64,000 bases of DNA from Paracoccaceae bacterium (GTDB taxonomy: Bacteria; Pseudomonadota; Alphaproteobacteria; Rhodobacterales; Rhodobacteraceae). Positions 1-7,869 of the stretch are shown here, piece after piece; the stretch's first letter is position 1, and the number at the start of each line of letters is the position of its first letter. A program made the translations under genes and the position numbers. The notes under the pieces were generated by a model, which worked only from the letters and a program-made list of their open reading frames with translations, searched no databases and was not told the DNA's origin. The stretch lies in NCBI GenBank assembly GCA_020446815.1, contig JAGRDY010000023.1, forward strand, positions 62,001-126,000, read 5' to 3'.

Positions 1-672
1 GGAGTGGCCTGCAATCAGGGCGCCGGAATAGCCACGACCGAATTCCTCCTGTTTCTCAATCCTGACGCGACACTTGCCCCTGATGCACTCGATGAACTGA
101 TCGCCGCCGCCGCGCGCTATCCCGAAGCTTCGGCGATGAATCCGCGCATCGCCGAAGCCGGCGGTCGCCCGTATTTCAAGCGTAGCAGCCACCTGATGGC
201 GCGATCGGAAAAGGCACCCCGCGGCTGGCCACGCGAAGATTGCGAAATCCCGGTTCTGTCGGGGGCGGCTCTTTTCGTGCGCCGGGCAGACTTCGAAAAG
301 GTCGGCGGCTTTGATCCGGCGATCTTCCTTTATCATGAGGATGACGATCTGGGCCGCCGGCTGCGCGAGGTATGCGGGCCGCTGATGTTCATCCGCGCTG
401 CCCTTGTACAGCATCTGGGGGGGCGATCTTCGGCGCGCAACCCCGAGATCGCGGCGTTGAAGGCCTGGCACATGGGCCGGTCGCGCGTCTATGCTGCGCG
501 CAAGCACGGGCGACCCTTCGCTTTTGGCAGTGCTGCGTTGCAATCGGTTCTGCAACTTGCCTCGCCTTTCAATCTTTTGTCAAAACGCAAGCGCGCCAAG
601 AGCTGGAATTTTTTTAAAGGGGTGTTCAGCGAAGGAATTTCGCGCGAATTGGAGACGGGTCGGGCAAGATGA
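1..672 (+). CDS. Family 2 glycosyltransferase, C-terminal part (5' end outside window)
   Basis: Transfers a sugar from a nucleotide-sugar donor, most likely during surface polysaccharide synthesis on the cytoplasmic face of the membrane. The reading frame is open from the first base, so the N-terminal nucleotide-binding part is outside the window; 223 codons remain. Visible WbbL/rhamnosyltransferase-type motifs are NQGAG, then FLNPDA near the start, GAALFVRR, and the acceptor/catalytic segment FLYHEDDDLGRR. The C-terminal 60 residues are basic. The stop overlaps the ATG of the FkbM methyltransferase by 4 nt, so the two are translationally coupled and probably modify the same glycan. The exact sugar cannot be told. 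Confidence 0.85.
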   Translation, partial: GVACNQGAGIATTEFLLFLNPDATLAPDALDELIAAAARYPEASAMNPRIAEAGGRPYFKRSSHLMARSEKAPRGWPREDCEIPVLSGAALFVRRADFEKVGGFDPAIFLYHEDDDLGRRLREVCGPLMFIRAALVQHLGGRSSARNPEIAALKAWHMGRSRVYAARKHGRPFAFGSAALQSVLQLASPFNLLSKRKRAKSWNFFKGVFSEGISRELETGRAR

Positions 673-1415
673 AGAAACTGCGGCGGCGATTGCACCTATG
701 GGTTTTGGAACGACTCGGCCGGGAAACCGAGATTTTCACCCCGCATGGCATCCCCGTGCGGGTTCCGGCCAGCTCGGATCCGATGGTGCGCTACAACCTT
801 GCCCGCGGACGCCCCTATGAGGCCCCCGAGGCCGAGATGGTCGCGACCTATCTCGAACCTGGCACGCCTGTCATCGAACTCGGCGGCTGCATGGGCATCC
901 TGTCGGCCCTGGTGCGCCGCACGATCGGACCGGAGGCGCGGCATATCATTGTCGAGGCTTTGCCTGATCTGGCCGCGATATGCGAAGAAAATGCCACTAT
1001 CGGCGCCGCCCGCGGCAAGACCACGGTGATCTGCGCGGCGGTGGATTATTCCGGGGCCGAAAGCATCACCTTCGCGGTGGCGCGCGATGCGCATTCCGGG
1101 CATATCGCCAGATCCGGTGAAACCGGTGTCACCGTTCCCACCACCCGCCTTTCCGATCTTGCCCGCCAATTGCCGGAAGGCCCCTTCGCGCTTTTATGCG
1201 ATATCGAGGGCGCCGAGACCGCGCTGGTTGATACTGAAAAGGAAAGTTTGCAGCGGGTGAGCCTGTTCATCCTCGAAACCCACCCGAAACTCTATCCGGC
1301 CGGACAGATCGCGCAGCGTGATCTGATGGACAAGATCGAGGCGGCAGGTTTCGAACAACTCAAGCAAATTGCCGATGTCATCTGCTACCGCCGCGCCAAG
1401 GGCACGGCGGCCTGA
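669..1415 (+). CDS. FkbM family SAM-dependent methyltransferase
   Basis: Predicted S-adenosylmethionine-dependent O-methyltransferase of 248 residues. Motif I reads VIELGGCMG, and the FkbM-type second motif is LLCDIEGAE, where the acidic residue and the EG pair are typical of the family; CYRR closes the domain. The ATG overlaps the glycosyltransferase stop (ATGA), which supports both the start and co-transcription. FkbM enzymes beside glycosyltransferases commonly methylate sugars of surface polysaccharides; that role is inferred from context. The acceptor is unknown. Confidence 0.85.
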   Translation: MKKLRRRLHLWVLERLGRETEIFTPHGIPVRVPASSDPMVRYNLARGRPYEAPEAEMVATYLEPGTPVIELGGCMGILSALVRRTIGPEARHIIVEALPDLAAICEENATIGAARGKTTVICAAVDYSGAESITFAVARDAHSGHIARSGETGVTVPTTRLSDLARQLPEGPFALLCDIEGAETALVDTEKESLQRVSLFILETHPKLYPAGQIAQRDLMDKIEAAGFEQLKQIADVICYRRAKGTAA

Positions 1416-1439
1416 TCCCTGCCATCCCTGTCACGTTCC

Positions 1440-2093
1440 CTATTCCGGCACCTTGGCGTAGCGAAGATAGGGCAGCACTTTCTTGAAATCGCCGAATTTC
1501 GCCCTGGCATCCTCGTCATTGACAGAGGTGGGAATGATCACGTCCTGACCGACCTCCCAGTTGGCAGGTGTCGCAACACCCTTGCCATTGGCAGTCTGCA
1601 ATCCGTCGAGCGCGCGCAGTACCTCGGCAAAGTTGCGGCCGACGTTCATCGGGTAGGTCATCGACAGTTTCAGCTTCTTGTCCGGCCCGATGATGAACAC
1701 CGCGCGCACGGTCTGGCTGTCGGCCGGGGTCGGATTGTCGGGCAGATAGGCTTCATGCGGCAGCATGTCGAAAGCCTTGGAAACGTTCAGCCCGACATCG
1801 GCTATGATCGGGAATCCGGCGGCGCTGCCACTGGTCGATTCGATATCGGCCTTCCATTTTCTGTGTTGCTCCGGCCCGTCAACGGAAATCCCGATAACCT
1901 TGGTGCCGCGTTTCTTCCATTCCGCGGCCAGTTGCGCGACGGCGCCGAATTCAGTGGTGCAGACCGGCGTGAAATCCTTGGGATGAGAAAACAGTATGGC
2001 CCAGCTATCGCCAATCCAGTCATGGAAATGAATCACGCCCTGATCGGTCTCTGCTGTGAAATCCGGAACGGTATCGTTGATTCGCAGGGCCAT
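1440..2093 (-). CDS. 1-Cys peroxiredoxin (Prx6-like)
   Basis: Thiol peroxidase of 217 residues that reduces H2O2 and organic hydroperoxides. The peroxidatic cysteine is C45 in HPKDFTPVCTTE. No CXXC or obvious resolving cysteine is seen, and the long C-terminal extension after residue 160 matches the Prx6 class, so it should depend on an external thiol. The start at 2093 is chosen because AGGAGA lies seven bases upstream and the protein begins MALRINDTVPDF; a longer in-frame start at 2246 gives a basic leader unlike the family. It is divergent from the aldehyde dehydrogenase. It may protect against H2O2 made by the nearby flavoenzymes, which is inference. Confidence 0.93.
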   Translation of the reverse strand: MALRINDTVPDFTAETDQGVIHFHDWIGDSWAILFSHPKDFTPVCTTEFGAVAQLAAEWKKRGTKVIGISVDGPEQHRKWKADIESTSGSAAGFPIIADVGLNVSKAFDMLPHEAYLPDNPTPADSQTVRAVFIIGPDKKLKLSMTYPMNVGRNFAEVLRALDGLQTANGKGVATPANWEVGQDVIIPTSVNDEDARAKFGDFKKVLPYLRYAKVPE

Positions 2094-2271
2094 GGCGTCT
2101 CTCCTATTCTGGCACGGGTAACAGTCGGTTGATAGATATACACACCGCGGTGGAAATCCAGCCCCGTTGCGAGAAAAGGTCGCACCGCACCCGATTTGAT
2201 CAAATTTTGCGGGCCGCCTCTTGCGCAGGGCAATGCGCAGTGCCAATTTCCAGCCGAAAGTGAGGTTTGAG
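2094..2271. promoter_or_regulatory. Divergent intergenic region, peroxiredoxin / aldehyde dehydrogenase
   Basis: This 178-bp gap must hold the start signals of both diverging genes. It contains a perfect 10-bp palindrome CACCGCGGTG at 2143-2152 next to an AT-rich stretch (about 2130-2142), a plausible operator. I could not assign convincing -35 and -10 pairs. Confidence 0.35.
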
Positions 2272-3711
2272 ATGATCGAAAAGCGTGATTTCTACATCAA
2301 TGGCCGCTGGGTCGCCCCGGCTGTGCCGCATGACTGCGTTGTGATCGACCCGTCGACCGAAGACCCCTGCGCGGTGATTTCGCTGGGCGCGCAGGCCGAT
2401 ACCGATGCCGCCGTCGCAGCTGCCAGGGCCGCCTTTCCGGCCTGGGCCGCCACCCCACCGGCCGAAAGGCGCGCCGCCGTCGTGCGCATCCTCGAACAAT
2501 ATGAGAAACGCAAAGAGGAAATGGCCAAGCTGATTTCCCTGGAAATGGGCGCACCCATCGACATGGCGCGCGACAGTCAGGCCCCCTGCCTGCCAGAACA
2601 TCTGAAAGATTTCCTGACCGCCTTCGACGGCATTGAATGGGTCCGTCCGCTTGGCCCCGACACCCCGAATGACAGGATCGCGCTGGAACCGATCGGGGTT
2701 GTCGGGCTGATCACGCCCTGGAACTGGCCAATGAACCAGATCACGCTGAAGGCGATCCCGGCGATTCTCGCGGGTTGTACCTGCGTTCTCAAACCTTCCG
2801 AGGAAAGCCCGCTCAACGCCATGCTCTTCGCCGAATTCTGTCATGACGCCGGTGTGCCGCCGGGGGTATTCAACCTGGTCAACGGCGATGGCGCCGGTGT
2901 GGGCACCGCCCTGTCGCGCCACCCGGACGTCGATATGATTTCGTTTACCGGCTCAACGCGCGCCGGCCGCGCGATATCGAAGGCCGCGGCGGAAACGCTG
3001 AAACGGGTCACCCTGGAACTGGGCGGCAAGGGAGCCAATGTGATCTTCGCCGATGCCGATAAAAAGGCTGTCAAACGCGGCGTGTTGCACATGATGAACA
3101 ATTCCGGCCAGAGCTGCAACGCGCCCAGCCGGATGCTTGTCGAACGCCCGGCCTATGACCGGGCCGTCGAAACCGCCGCCGAGACGGCCAATGCCATCAA
3201 GGTTGGCCCGGCTTCCGAATCCGGCCGCCATATCGGCCCGGTGGTCAACAAACGCCAATGGGATCAGATTCAGGGCTTCATTCAGAAAGGTATCGACGAA
3301 GGCGCGCGTCTGGTGGCGGGTGGACTTGGTCTGCCCGAAGGCATGAACAAGGGATTTTATGTGCGCCCCACCGTTTTTGCCGACGTCAAACCCGGCATGA
3401 CCATCGAGCGCGAGGAAATCTTTGGCCCGGTGCTGTCGATCATGGCGTTTGAAGATGAGGCCGAGGCGGTGAAAATCGCCAATGACACGCCCTACGGGCT
3501 GACCAACTATGTCCAGACCGAGGATGGCGCGAAACGCAACCGCATGGCCCTGGCGCTGAAATCCGGCATGGTCGAGATGAACGGCATTGCGCGCAGCGCG
3601 GGCGCGCCTTTTGGCGGGGTCAAATCTTCGGGACGGGCGCGCGAAGGCGGCCATTGGGGGCTCGAGGAGTTTCTGGAGGTCAAGGCGATATCGGGCTGGG
3701 CGGCGGAATGA
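2272..3711 (+). CDS. NAD(P)-dependent aldehyde dehydrogenase
   Basis: ALDH-superfamily enzyme of 479 residues oxidising an aldehyde to the carboxylate. It has the general-base glutamate E249 in LELGGKGAN, the catalytic cysteine C282 in NNSGQSCN, the coenzyme-fold motif ITPWNWP, SFTGSTRAG, and EEIFGPVLS near the C-terminus. The ATG at 2272 follows GAGG with seven bases between; an upstream ATG at 2221 would add 17 residues with no family match. It precedes the MttB-like gene and the flavoproteins on the same strand with a 315-bp gap, so it may oxidise the aldehyde released on amine demethylation or deamination. Substrate class is not readable from the sequence. Confidence 0.9.
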   Translation: MIEKRDFYINGRWVAPAVPHDCVVIDPSTEDPCAVISLGAQADTDAAVAAARAAFPAWAATPPAERRAAVVRILEQYEKRKEEMAKLISLEMGAPIDMARDSQAPCLPEHLKDFLTAFDGIEWVRPLGPDTPNDRIALEPIGVVGLITPWNWPMNQITLKAIPAILAGCTCVLKPSEESPLNAMLFAEFCHDAGVPPGVFNLVNGDGAGVGTALSRHPDVDMISFTGSTRAGRAISKAAAETLKRVTLELGGKGANVIFADADKKAVKRGVLHMMNNSGQSCNAPSRMLVERPAYDRAVETAAETANAIKVGPASESGRHIGPVVNKRQWDQIQGFIQKGIDEGARLVAGGLGLPEGMNKGFYVRPTVFADVKPGMTIEREEIFGPVLSIMAFEDEAEAVKIANDTPYGLTNYVQTEDGAKRNRMALALKSGMVEMNGIARSAGAPFGGVKSSGRAREGGHWGLEEFLEVKAISGWAAE

Positions 3712-4026
3712 CACCCGCCGGATCCGAATGCGAAACGCCGGGCGGGCCACGCGGGCGGGCTTTCTGACGAAACTCCGCCGCCGCGCGGTGAGGCATGCCC
3801 GGTCCGGTCGCGGCGCTCCCACCGCTTGGTGTAAAGCGCGGCCCGTCGACGCGGCAAAAGATCCGTCGATCAGTTCGCCAACGAAATTGCCGCCGTATGG
3901 TGCCGACCCATCATGGCACCAAAGCGACATTTGAATCCCCGCCAATGTCGCCCCAAGGTCTTTGAGACCACCGCATTTGCCCTCTAGCATAAGGATGGAT
4001 TTCCGAATGCAAAAGGAGTGTGCGAC
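3712..4026. other. 315-bp intergenic region before the MttB-like gene
   Basis: No credible gene is seen; the long reverse-strand frame through here is the shadow of the aldehyde dehydrogenase. The GC-rich first two-thirds carry nothing I recognise. The last 65 bases hold a probable promoter, described separately. Confidence 0.4.
3962..3990 (+). promoter_or_regulatory. Candidate sigma-70-type promoter for the MttB-like gene
   Basis: TTGAGA (3962-3967) and TAGCAT (3985-3990) are separated by exactly 17 bp and lie 37 bp upstream of the ATG at 4027. The match to TTGACA/TATAAT is moderate, so this is a proposal only. Confidence 0.4.
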
Positions 4027-5580
4027 ATGGGTGCCGAACAAACCGCAGCCCGAAGCCGCCACGGCGGTCGAGAGACACGCCGCCGCGAACGGTCACACAA
4101 GGGGGGGGCGGGGCTCAGCCGTCCTTACATCACCCGCAATATCCCGACCTATGACATCATGGGCGAAGAAAACCTGCAAAAGATCGAGGCCGCTGCCGAC
4201 CGTATCCTGGCCGAAACCGGGATTCTGTTTCGCGACGATCCGGTGGTGATCGACCATTGGAAAAAGGCCGGGGCCAGCGTCGCCGCTGACGGGCAGGTGA
4301 AGTTCGAACCAGGGATGCTGCGCGAAATCCTGAAGACCGCACCCGCCAGTTTCACCCAGCACGCCCGCAATCCGGCAAACTCGGTGGAGATCGGCGGCAA
4401 GTCGGTGGTGTTTTCGCCAGCCTATGGCTGCCCTTTCGTCATGGATATCGACAAGGGGCGCAGGTTTGGCACCATCGAGGATTTCCGCAATTTCGTGAAA
4501 CTGGCGCAATCTTCGCCCTGGTTCCACCATTCCGGCGGGACCATCTGTGAACCGACCGATGTGCCGGTCAACAAGCGCCATCTCGACATGGTCTATTCGC
4601 ATATCAAATATTCCGACCGGGGTTTCATGGGCTCGGTCACCGCCGAAGAACGCAGCGAAGACAGCATCGACATGGCCCGCATCGTCTATGGAAACGATTT
4701 CGTCGACAAAAACTGCGTCATCCTCGGCAATGTCAACGTCAACTCGCCGCTTCTGTGGGACGGCACCATGACCCGCTCGATGCGCGCCTACGCGCGTGCC
4801 AACCAATGCGCCGTGGTGGTGCCCTTCATCCTGGGCGGCGCCATGGGGCCGGTGACAACTGCAGGGGCGCTGGCCCAGTCGCTGGCCGAAACGATGGCCG
4901 GCTGTGCCATCACCCAGTTGGAGCGCCCCGGCGCGCCGGTGGTCTTCGGCAACTTTCTCAGCTCCATGTCGCTGCGCTCCGGCTCGCCCACCTTCGGCAC
5001 TCCGGAACCGGCCATTGGCTCCATGGTCATCGGCCAGCTATGCCGGCGCCTCAATCTGCCATTGCGCTGTTCGGGAAACTTCACCACCTCCAAACTGCCC
5101 GACGCCCAGGCAATGACCGAAGGCACCATGTCGATGCTCGCCGCCGTCCACTGTGGTGCGAACTTCATCCTCCACGCCGCGGGCTTCCTCGACGGGCTGT
5201 TGTCGATGTCCTACGAAAAATTCATGCTTGATGCCGATCTTTGTGGCGCCTTGCACACCTATCTCGACGGGGTCAGGGTCGACGAAAATGAGCTCGCGAT
5301 CGATGCGTTCGCCGAGGTCGGCGCCGGCAACCATTTCTTCGGCTGCGCGCATACCCTCGCCAATTACGAAACCGCTTTCTGGGATTCCGAGATCGCCGAC
5401 AACGAGGCGTTCGAGAAATGGGAGGCCGCCGGCAACCATGATGCCGCCATCCGCGCCAACCGATTGTGGAAGGAAAAGCTGCGCGATTACGAAGCCCCAC
5501 CGCTGGATCCGGGCATCGACGAGGCGCTGTTGGAATTCGTCGCCCGCAAAAAGGCCACGATGGAGGACGCGTGGTACTAG
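4027..5580 (+). CDS. Trimethylamine methyltransferase (MttB) superfamily protein, non-pyrrolysine
   Basis: A 517-residue protein of the MttB superfamily, TIM-barrel enzymes that move a methyl group from a methylated amine or betaine to a corrinoid protein. Family segments seen include YGCPFVMDIDKG, FMGSVTAEER, GAMGPVTTAGALAQ, FGTPEPAIGS and HAAGFLDGLLS. There is no internal amber codon, so this is not a pyrrolysine-dependent TMA methyltransferase; the only TAG is the terminal stop. Characterised non-Pyl members act on quaternary amines such as glycine betaine or proline betaine. The ATG at 4027 follows AAGGAG by eight bases; a GTG at 4018 lies inside that ribosome site. The first 35 residues are basic and atypical. 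No corrinoid-protein or reactivase gene is in the window. Confidence 0.85.
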   Translation: MGAEQTAARSRHGGRETRRRERSHKGGAGLSRPYITRNIPTYDIMGEENLQKIEAAADRILAETGILFRDDPVVIDHWKKAGASVAADGQVKFEPGMLREILKTAPASFTQHARNPANSVEIGGKSVVFSPAYGCPFVMDIDKGRRFGTIEDFRNFVKLAQSSPWFHHSGGTICEPTDVPVNKRHLDMVYSHIKYSDRGFMGSVTAEERSEDSIDMARIVYGNDFVDKNCVILGNVNVNSPLLWDGTMTRSMRAYARANQCAVVVPFILGGAMGPVTTAGALAQSLAETMAGCAITQLERPGAPVVFGNFLSSMSLRSGSPTFGTPEPAIGSMVIGQLCRRLNLPLRCSGNFTTSKLPDAQAMTEGTMSMLAAVHCGANFILHAAGFLDGLLSMSYEKFMLDADLCGALHTYLDGVRVDENELAIDAFAEVGAGNHFFGCAHTLANYETAFWDSEIADNEAFEKWEAAGNHDAAIRANRLWKEKLRDYEAPPLDPGIDEALLEFVARKKATMEDAWY

Positions 5581-5613
5581 GGGTTTTGGGCCCGCCATCA
5601 CGCGTACCCCAGC

Positions 5614-5632
5614 CCCCGGACCTGGTCCGGGG
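5614..5632. repeat. Perfect GC-rich hairpin (REP-like palindrome)
   Basis: CCCCGGACC (5614-5622) and GGTCCGGGG (5624-5632) form a nine-base perfect stem around a single T, in the 97-bp gap between the MttB-like gene and the first flavoprotein. There is no following T-run, so it is not a classical terminator. It resembles intergenic palindromes of alphaproteobacterial genomes and could also stabilise or segment an mRNA spanning both genes. Confidence 0.6.
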
Positions 5633-5677
5633 CCTCCTGACGGCAATCAACCCAACCCCCAGAAAGGAGCCGCACCC

Positions 5678-7654
5678 ATGACCAGCCACCCCCGACTGCT
5701 CGCGCCGCTGCAACTCCGGGGCCACAGCCTGCGCAACCGCATCGTCTTTGGTGCCCACACCGCCAATATGTCCGACATGGGCCTGCCCGGCCCACGTTTC
5801 GGCGCCTACCTTCTGGAACGCGCGCTGGGTGGGGCGGCGATGATCGTCGCCGAACCGATGCCGGTGCATCGTACCGGTGTGCTCACCCGTGGCAATTTCC
5901 GCCCGGAAACCGACGAGGTGATCGCGCATTTCCGCAAGGTTACCGAACCGGTGAAAGAGGCCGGCGCGGTGATCCTGCAACAGCTTTACCATATCGGCGC
6001 GCATGGCGATTCCGACCTGAGCTTCACACCGCATTGGGGGCCATCGGGCGGGCCCTCCTATCACGATACCGATGGCAGCCACGCCATGACCGGGGCAGAG
6101 ATCGAAGAACTGATCGCCGCTCATATCGCCGCCGCCATCCGCTGTCAGAAGGGGGGTTTTCAGGGGGTCGAGGTCTGGGCGGCCTATCATTCGCTCCTCG
6201 ATCAGTTCTGGACACCCTGGTCGAACCGGCGCACCGACCAATGGGGTGGCTCGCTGGAAAATCGCACCCGCATGTCGCGCACGATCATCGAGGGTATCCG
6301 CAAGGCCTGTGGCGAGGATTTCATTATCGGCCTGGCGATCTCAATTTCCGACATCTATGACGTTCTGCTGCAAGGCGAGGCACTGGCCGAGATTGTCGCG
6401 CTTCATGACGCGACCGGCCATATCGACTATGTGACCTGCGGTTATGGCGGCTATCTCGATTTCGAAAGGCTGATCCCGACCTTCCTGCACGGCGAAAAAC
6501 TGACCGTGCCCTTCACCGAAACCCTGAAAGGCATTGTCAAACACGCCAAGGTCACTTCCGAGGCGCATATCCGCACGCCTGAAAATGCCGAAAGCATCAT
6601 CGCTTCCGGGCAGGCTGACCTTGTTTCCATCGTGCGCGGTCAGATTGCCGATCCGCATCTGGCTGCCAAGACCGCACAAGGCCGTGCCGAGGATATCCGC
6701 GGCTGTATTTCGTGCAACCAGATGTGTTGGGGGCGGCGTCATCGCGACTACTGGATTTCCTGCCTGATCAACCCTTCGGCTGGGCGCGAATTCGAATGGG
6801 GCGGCGACCGCTTCGAACGTGGCGCCACGCCCCGCCACATCCTTGTCGTCGGCGCCGGTCCGGCAGGGCTCGAGGCCGCCCGTGTCGCCGCAGAACGCGG
6901 CCACCGGGTCGAGATTGCCGAGGCGCAGGCGCAGGTTGGCGGCCAGTTCCGGCTGGCCGGGATGCAGCCGCGTCGCGCCCAGATCCTCGACCTGATGGAC
7001 TGGTACGAACGCCAGTTCGCGAAACTGCAAGTGAAACTGCGGTTAAACACCTATCTCGATGTCGACGACATTCGCGCCTTGAAGCCAGATGTGGTGGTGC
7101 TGGCCACCGGTTCGCTGCCCGATCCCGACGGGTTCCAGCGCTGGCGGCCCGGTCTCGAGCGCCTGCCCGGCATCGACAGGGGCCATGTCTGGTCACCCGA
7201 AGCGGTCATGCGCCGCGAGGCACGGCTGGGCGATGCCGTCATCCTTTATGACGAAGGCGGCACCCTGCGCGGCCTTGGCACCGCCTGGGCCATGGCCGAG
7301 CAGGGAAGGCAGGTGACGATCGTGACCTCCGACGCCTATGTCGGCAAGGAGATGAACCGTACCTCGTCGGATGTCTCGCTGCGCCAGCGGCTGGCCGGGC
7401 TCGGGGTGCGGATGATTGCCGAACACCTGATCGCCGAATGGCATGGTGACGCGGCCACCGTCGAAAACCTGCTGACCGGCGCCACCGAACGGCTAGACGC
7501 CTCCGCGCTGGTGATGGCGACCACGAACCGCGCCTTCGATCCGCTTTCCGCCGATCTTCCCGACTTTGATACCCGGCTCATAGGTGACGCCGCCGCCCCC
7601 CGCCAGGCGCCTTACGCATTCTACGAAGGGCGAAAGCTGGGGCTGGCGCTCTGA
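5678..7654 (+). CDS. FMN/4Fe-4S/FAD oxidoreductase of the 2,4-dienoyl-CoA reductase / N-methylproline demethylase-like family
   Basis: A 658-residue modular flavoenzyme. Residues 1-335 are an old-yellow-enzyme TIM barrel with RNRIVFGAH, LQQLYHIGAHG and WGGSLENR. A cysteine cluster C343-x2-C346-x3-C350-x11-C362 has the 4Fe-4S spacing of 2,4-dienoyl-CoA reductase. From about residue 390 there is a dinucleotide-binding fold starting ILVVGAGPAGLEAARVA, and VVLATGS near 485. The ATG at 5678 follows AAAGGAG by eight bases. It lies 97 bp after the MttB-like gene on the same strand. Relatives oxidatively demethylate N-methylproline or dimethylglycine, or reduce dienoyl-CoA; beside an MttB homologue, amine demethylation is the better guess, but the substrate is unproven. 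Confidence 0.82.
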   Translation: MTSHPRLLAPLQLRGHSLRNRIVFGAHTANMSDMGLPGPRFGAYLLERALGGAAMIVAEPMPVHRTGVLTRGNFRPETDEVIAHFRKVTEPVKEAGAVILQQLYHIGAHGDSDLSFTPHWGPSGGPSYHDTDGSHAMTGAEIEELIAAHIAAAIRCQKGGFQGVEVWAAYHSLLDQFWTPWSNRRTDQWGGSLENRTRMSRTIIEGIRKACGEDFIIGLAISISDIYDVLLQGEALAEIVALHDATGHIDYVTCGYGGYLDFERLIPTFLHGEKLTVPFTETLKGIVKHAKVTSEAHIRTPENAESIIASGQADLVSIVRGQIADPHLAAKTAQGRAEDIRGCISCNQMCWGRRHRDYWISCLINPSAGREFEWGGDRFERGATPRHILVVGAGPAGLEAARVAAERGHRVEIAEAQAQVGGQFRLAGMQPRRAQILDLMDWYERQFAKLQVKLRLNTYLDVDDIRALKPDVVVLATGSLPDPDGFQRWRPGLERLPGIDRGHVWSPEAVMRREARLGDAVILYDEGGTLRGLGTAWAMAEQGRQVTIVTSDAYVGKEMNRTSSDVSLRQRLAGLGVRMIAEHLIAEWHGDAATVENLLTGATERLDASALVMATTNRAFDPLSADLPDFDTRLIGDAAAPRQAPYAFYEGRKLGLAL

Positions 7655-7869
7655 CTCGTGCTTTCAGCGCATCCGGCAGGTGCGGCGCTGCGTTTGCCAA
7701 CCCAGTGCAAAGCGGCTTGTCTATGGTGCCGGATTGATCCCCGATCTTGCGGACCGCCGCCAAGGCCAGGATGCTGGGCTTGGTTTCTGGCTGCCATCTT
7801 TTGCGTATCAAGGCGGCGACCCGTGCCCTCCGGCTCCGCAGCATTAACTGGGCCTGGACATCTCGGGCT
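7655..7869. other. Intergenic gap between the two convergent flavoprotein genes
   Basis: Both flanking genes end here. I found no strong T-tailed hairpin and no gene I can support; a reverse-strand frame covering most of the gap has no ribosome site and no recognised similarity. Confidence 0.3.

Noticed and set aside
2093..2246. Longer N-terminus for the peroxiredoxin
   Set aside because: A GGAG ribosome site and family N-terminus support 2093; the additional residues look like translated intergenic DNA.
2953..4062. 369-codon reverse frame covering the aldehyde dehydrogenase and the following gap
   Set aside because: Shadow of the ALDH coding strand in high-GC DNA; no motif and no start signal.
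5578..5580. TAG in the MttB-like gene, as a possible pyrrolysine codon
   Set aside because: It is the terminal codon; the frame beyond runs only about 20 codons to a TGA, and pyrrolysine in true MttB sits in the middle of the protein.
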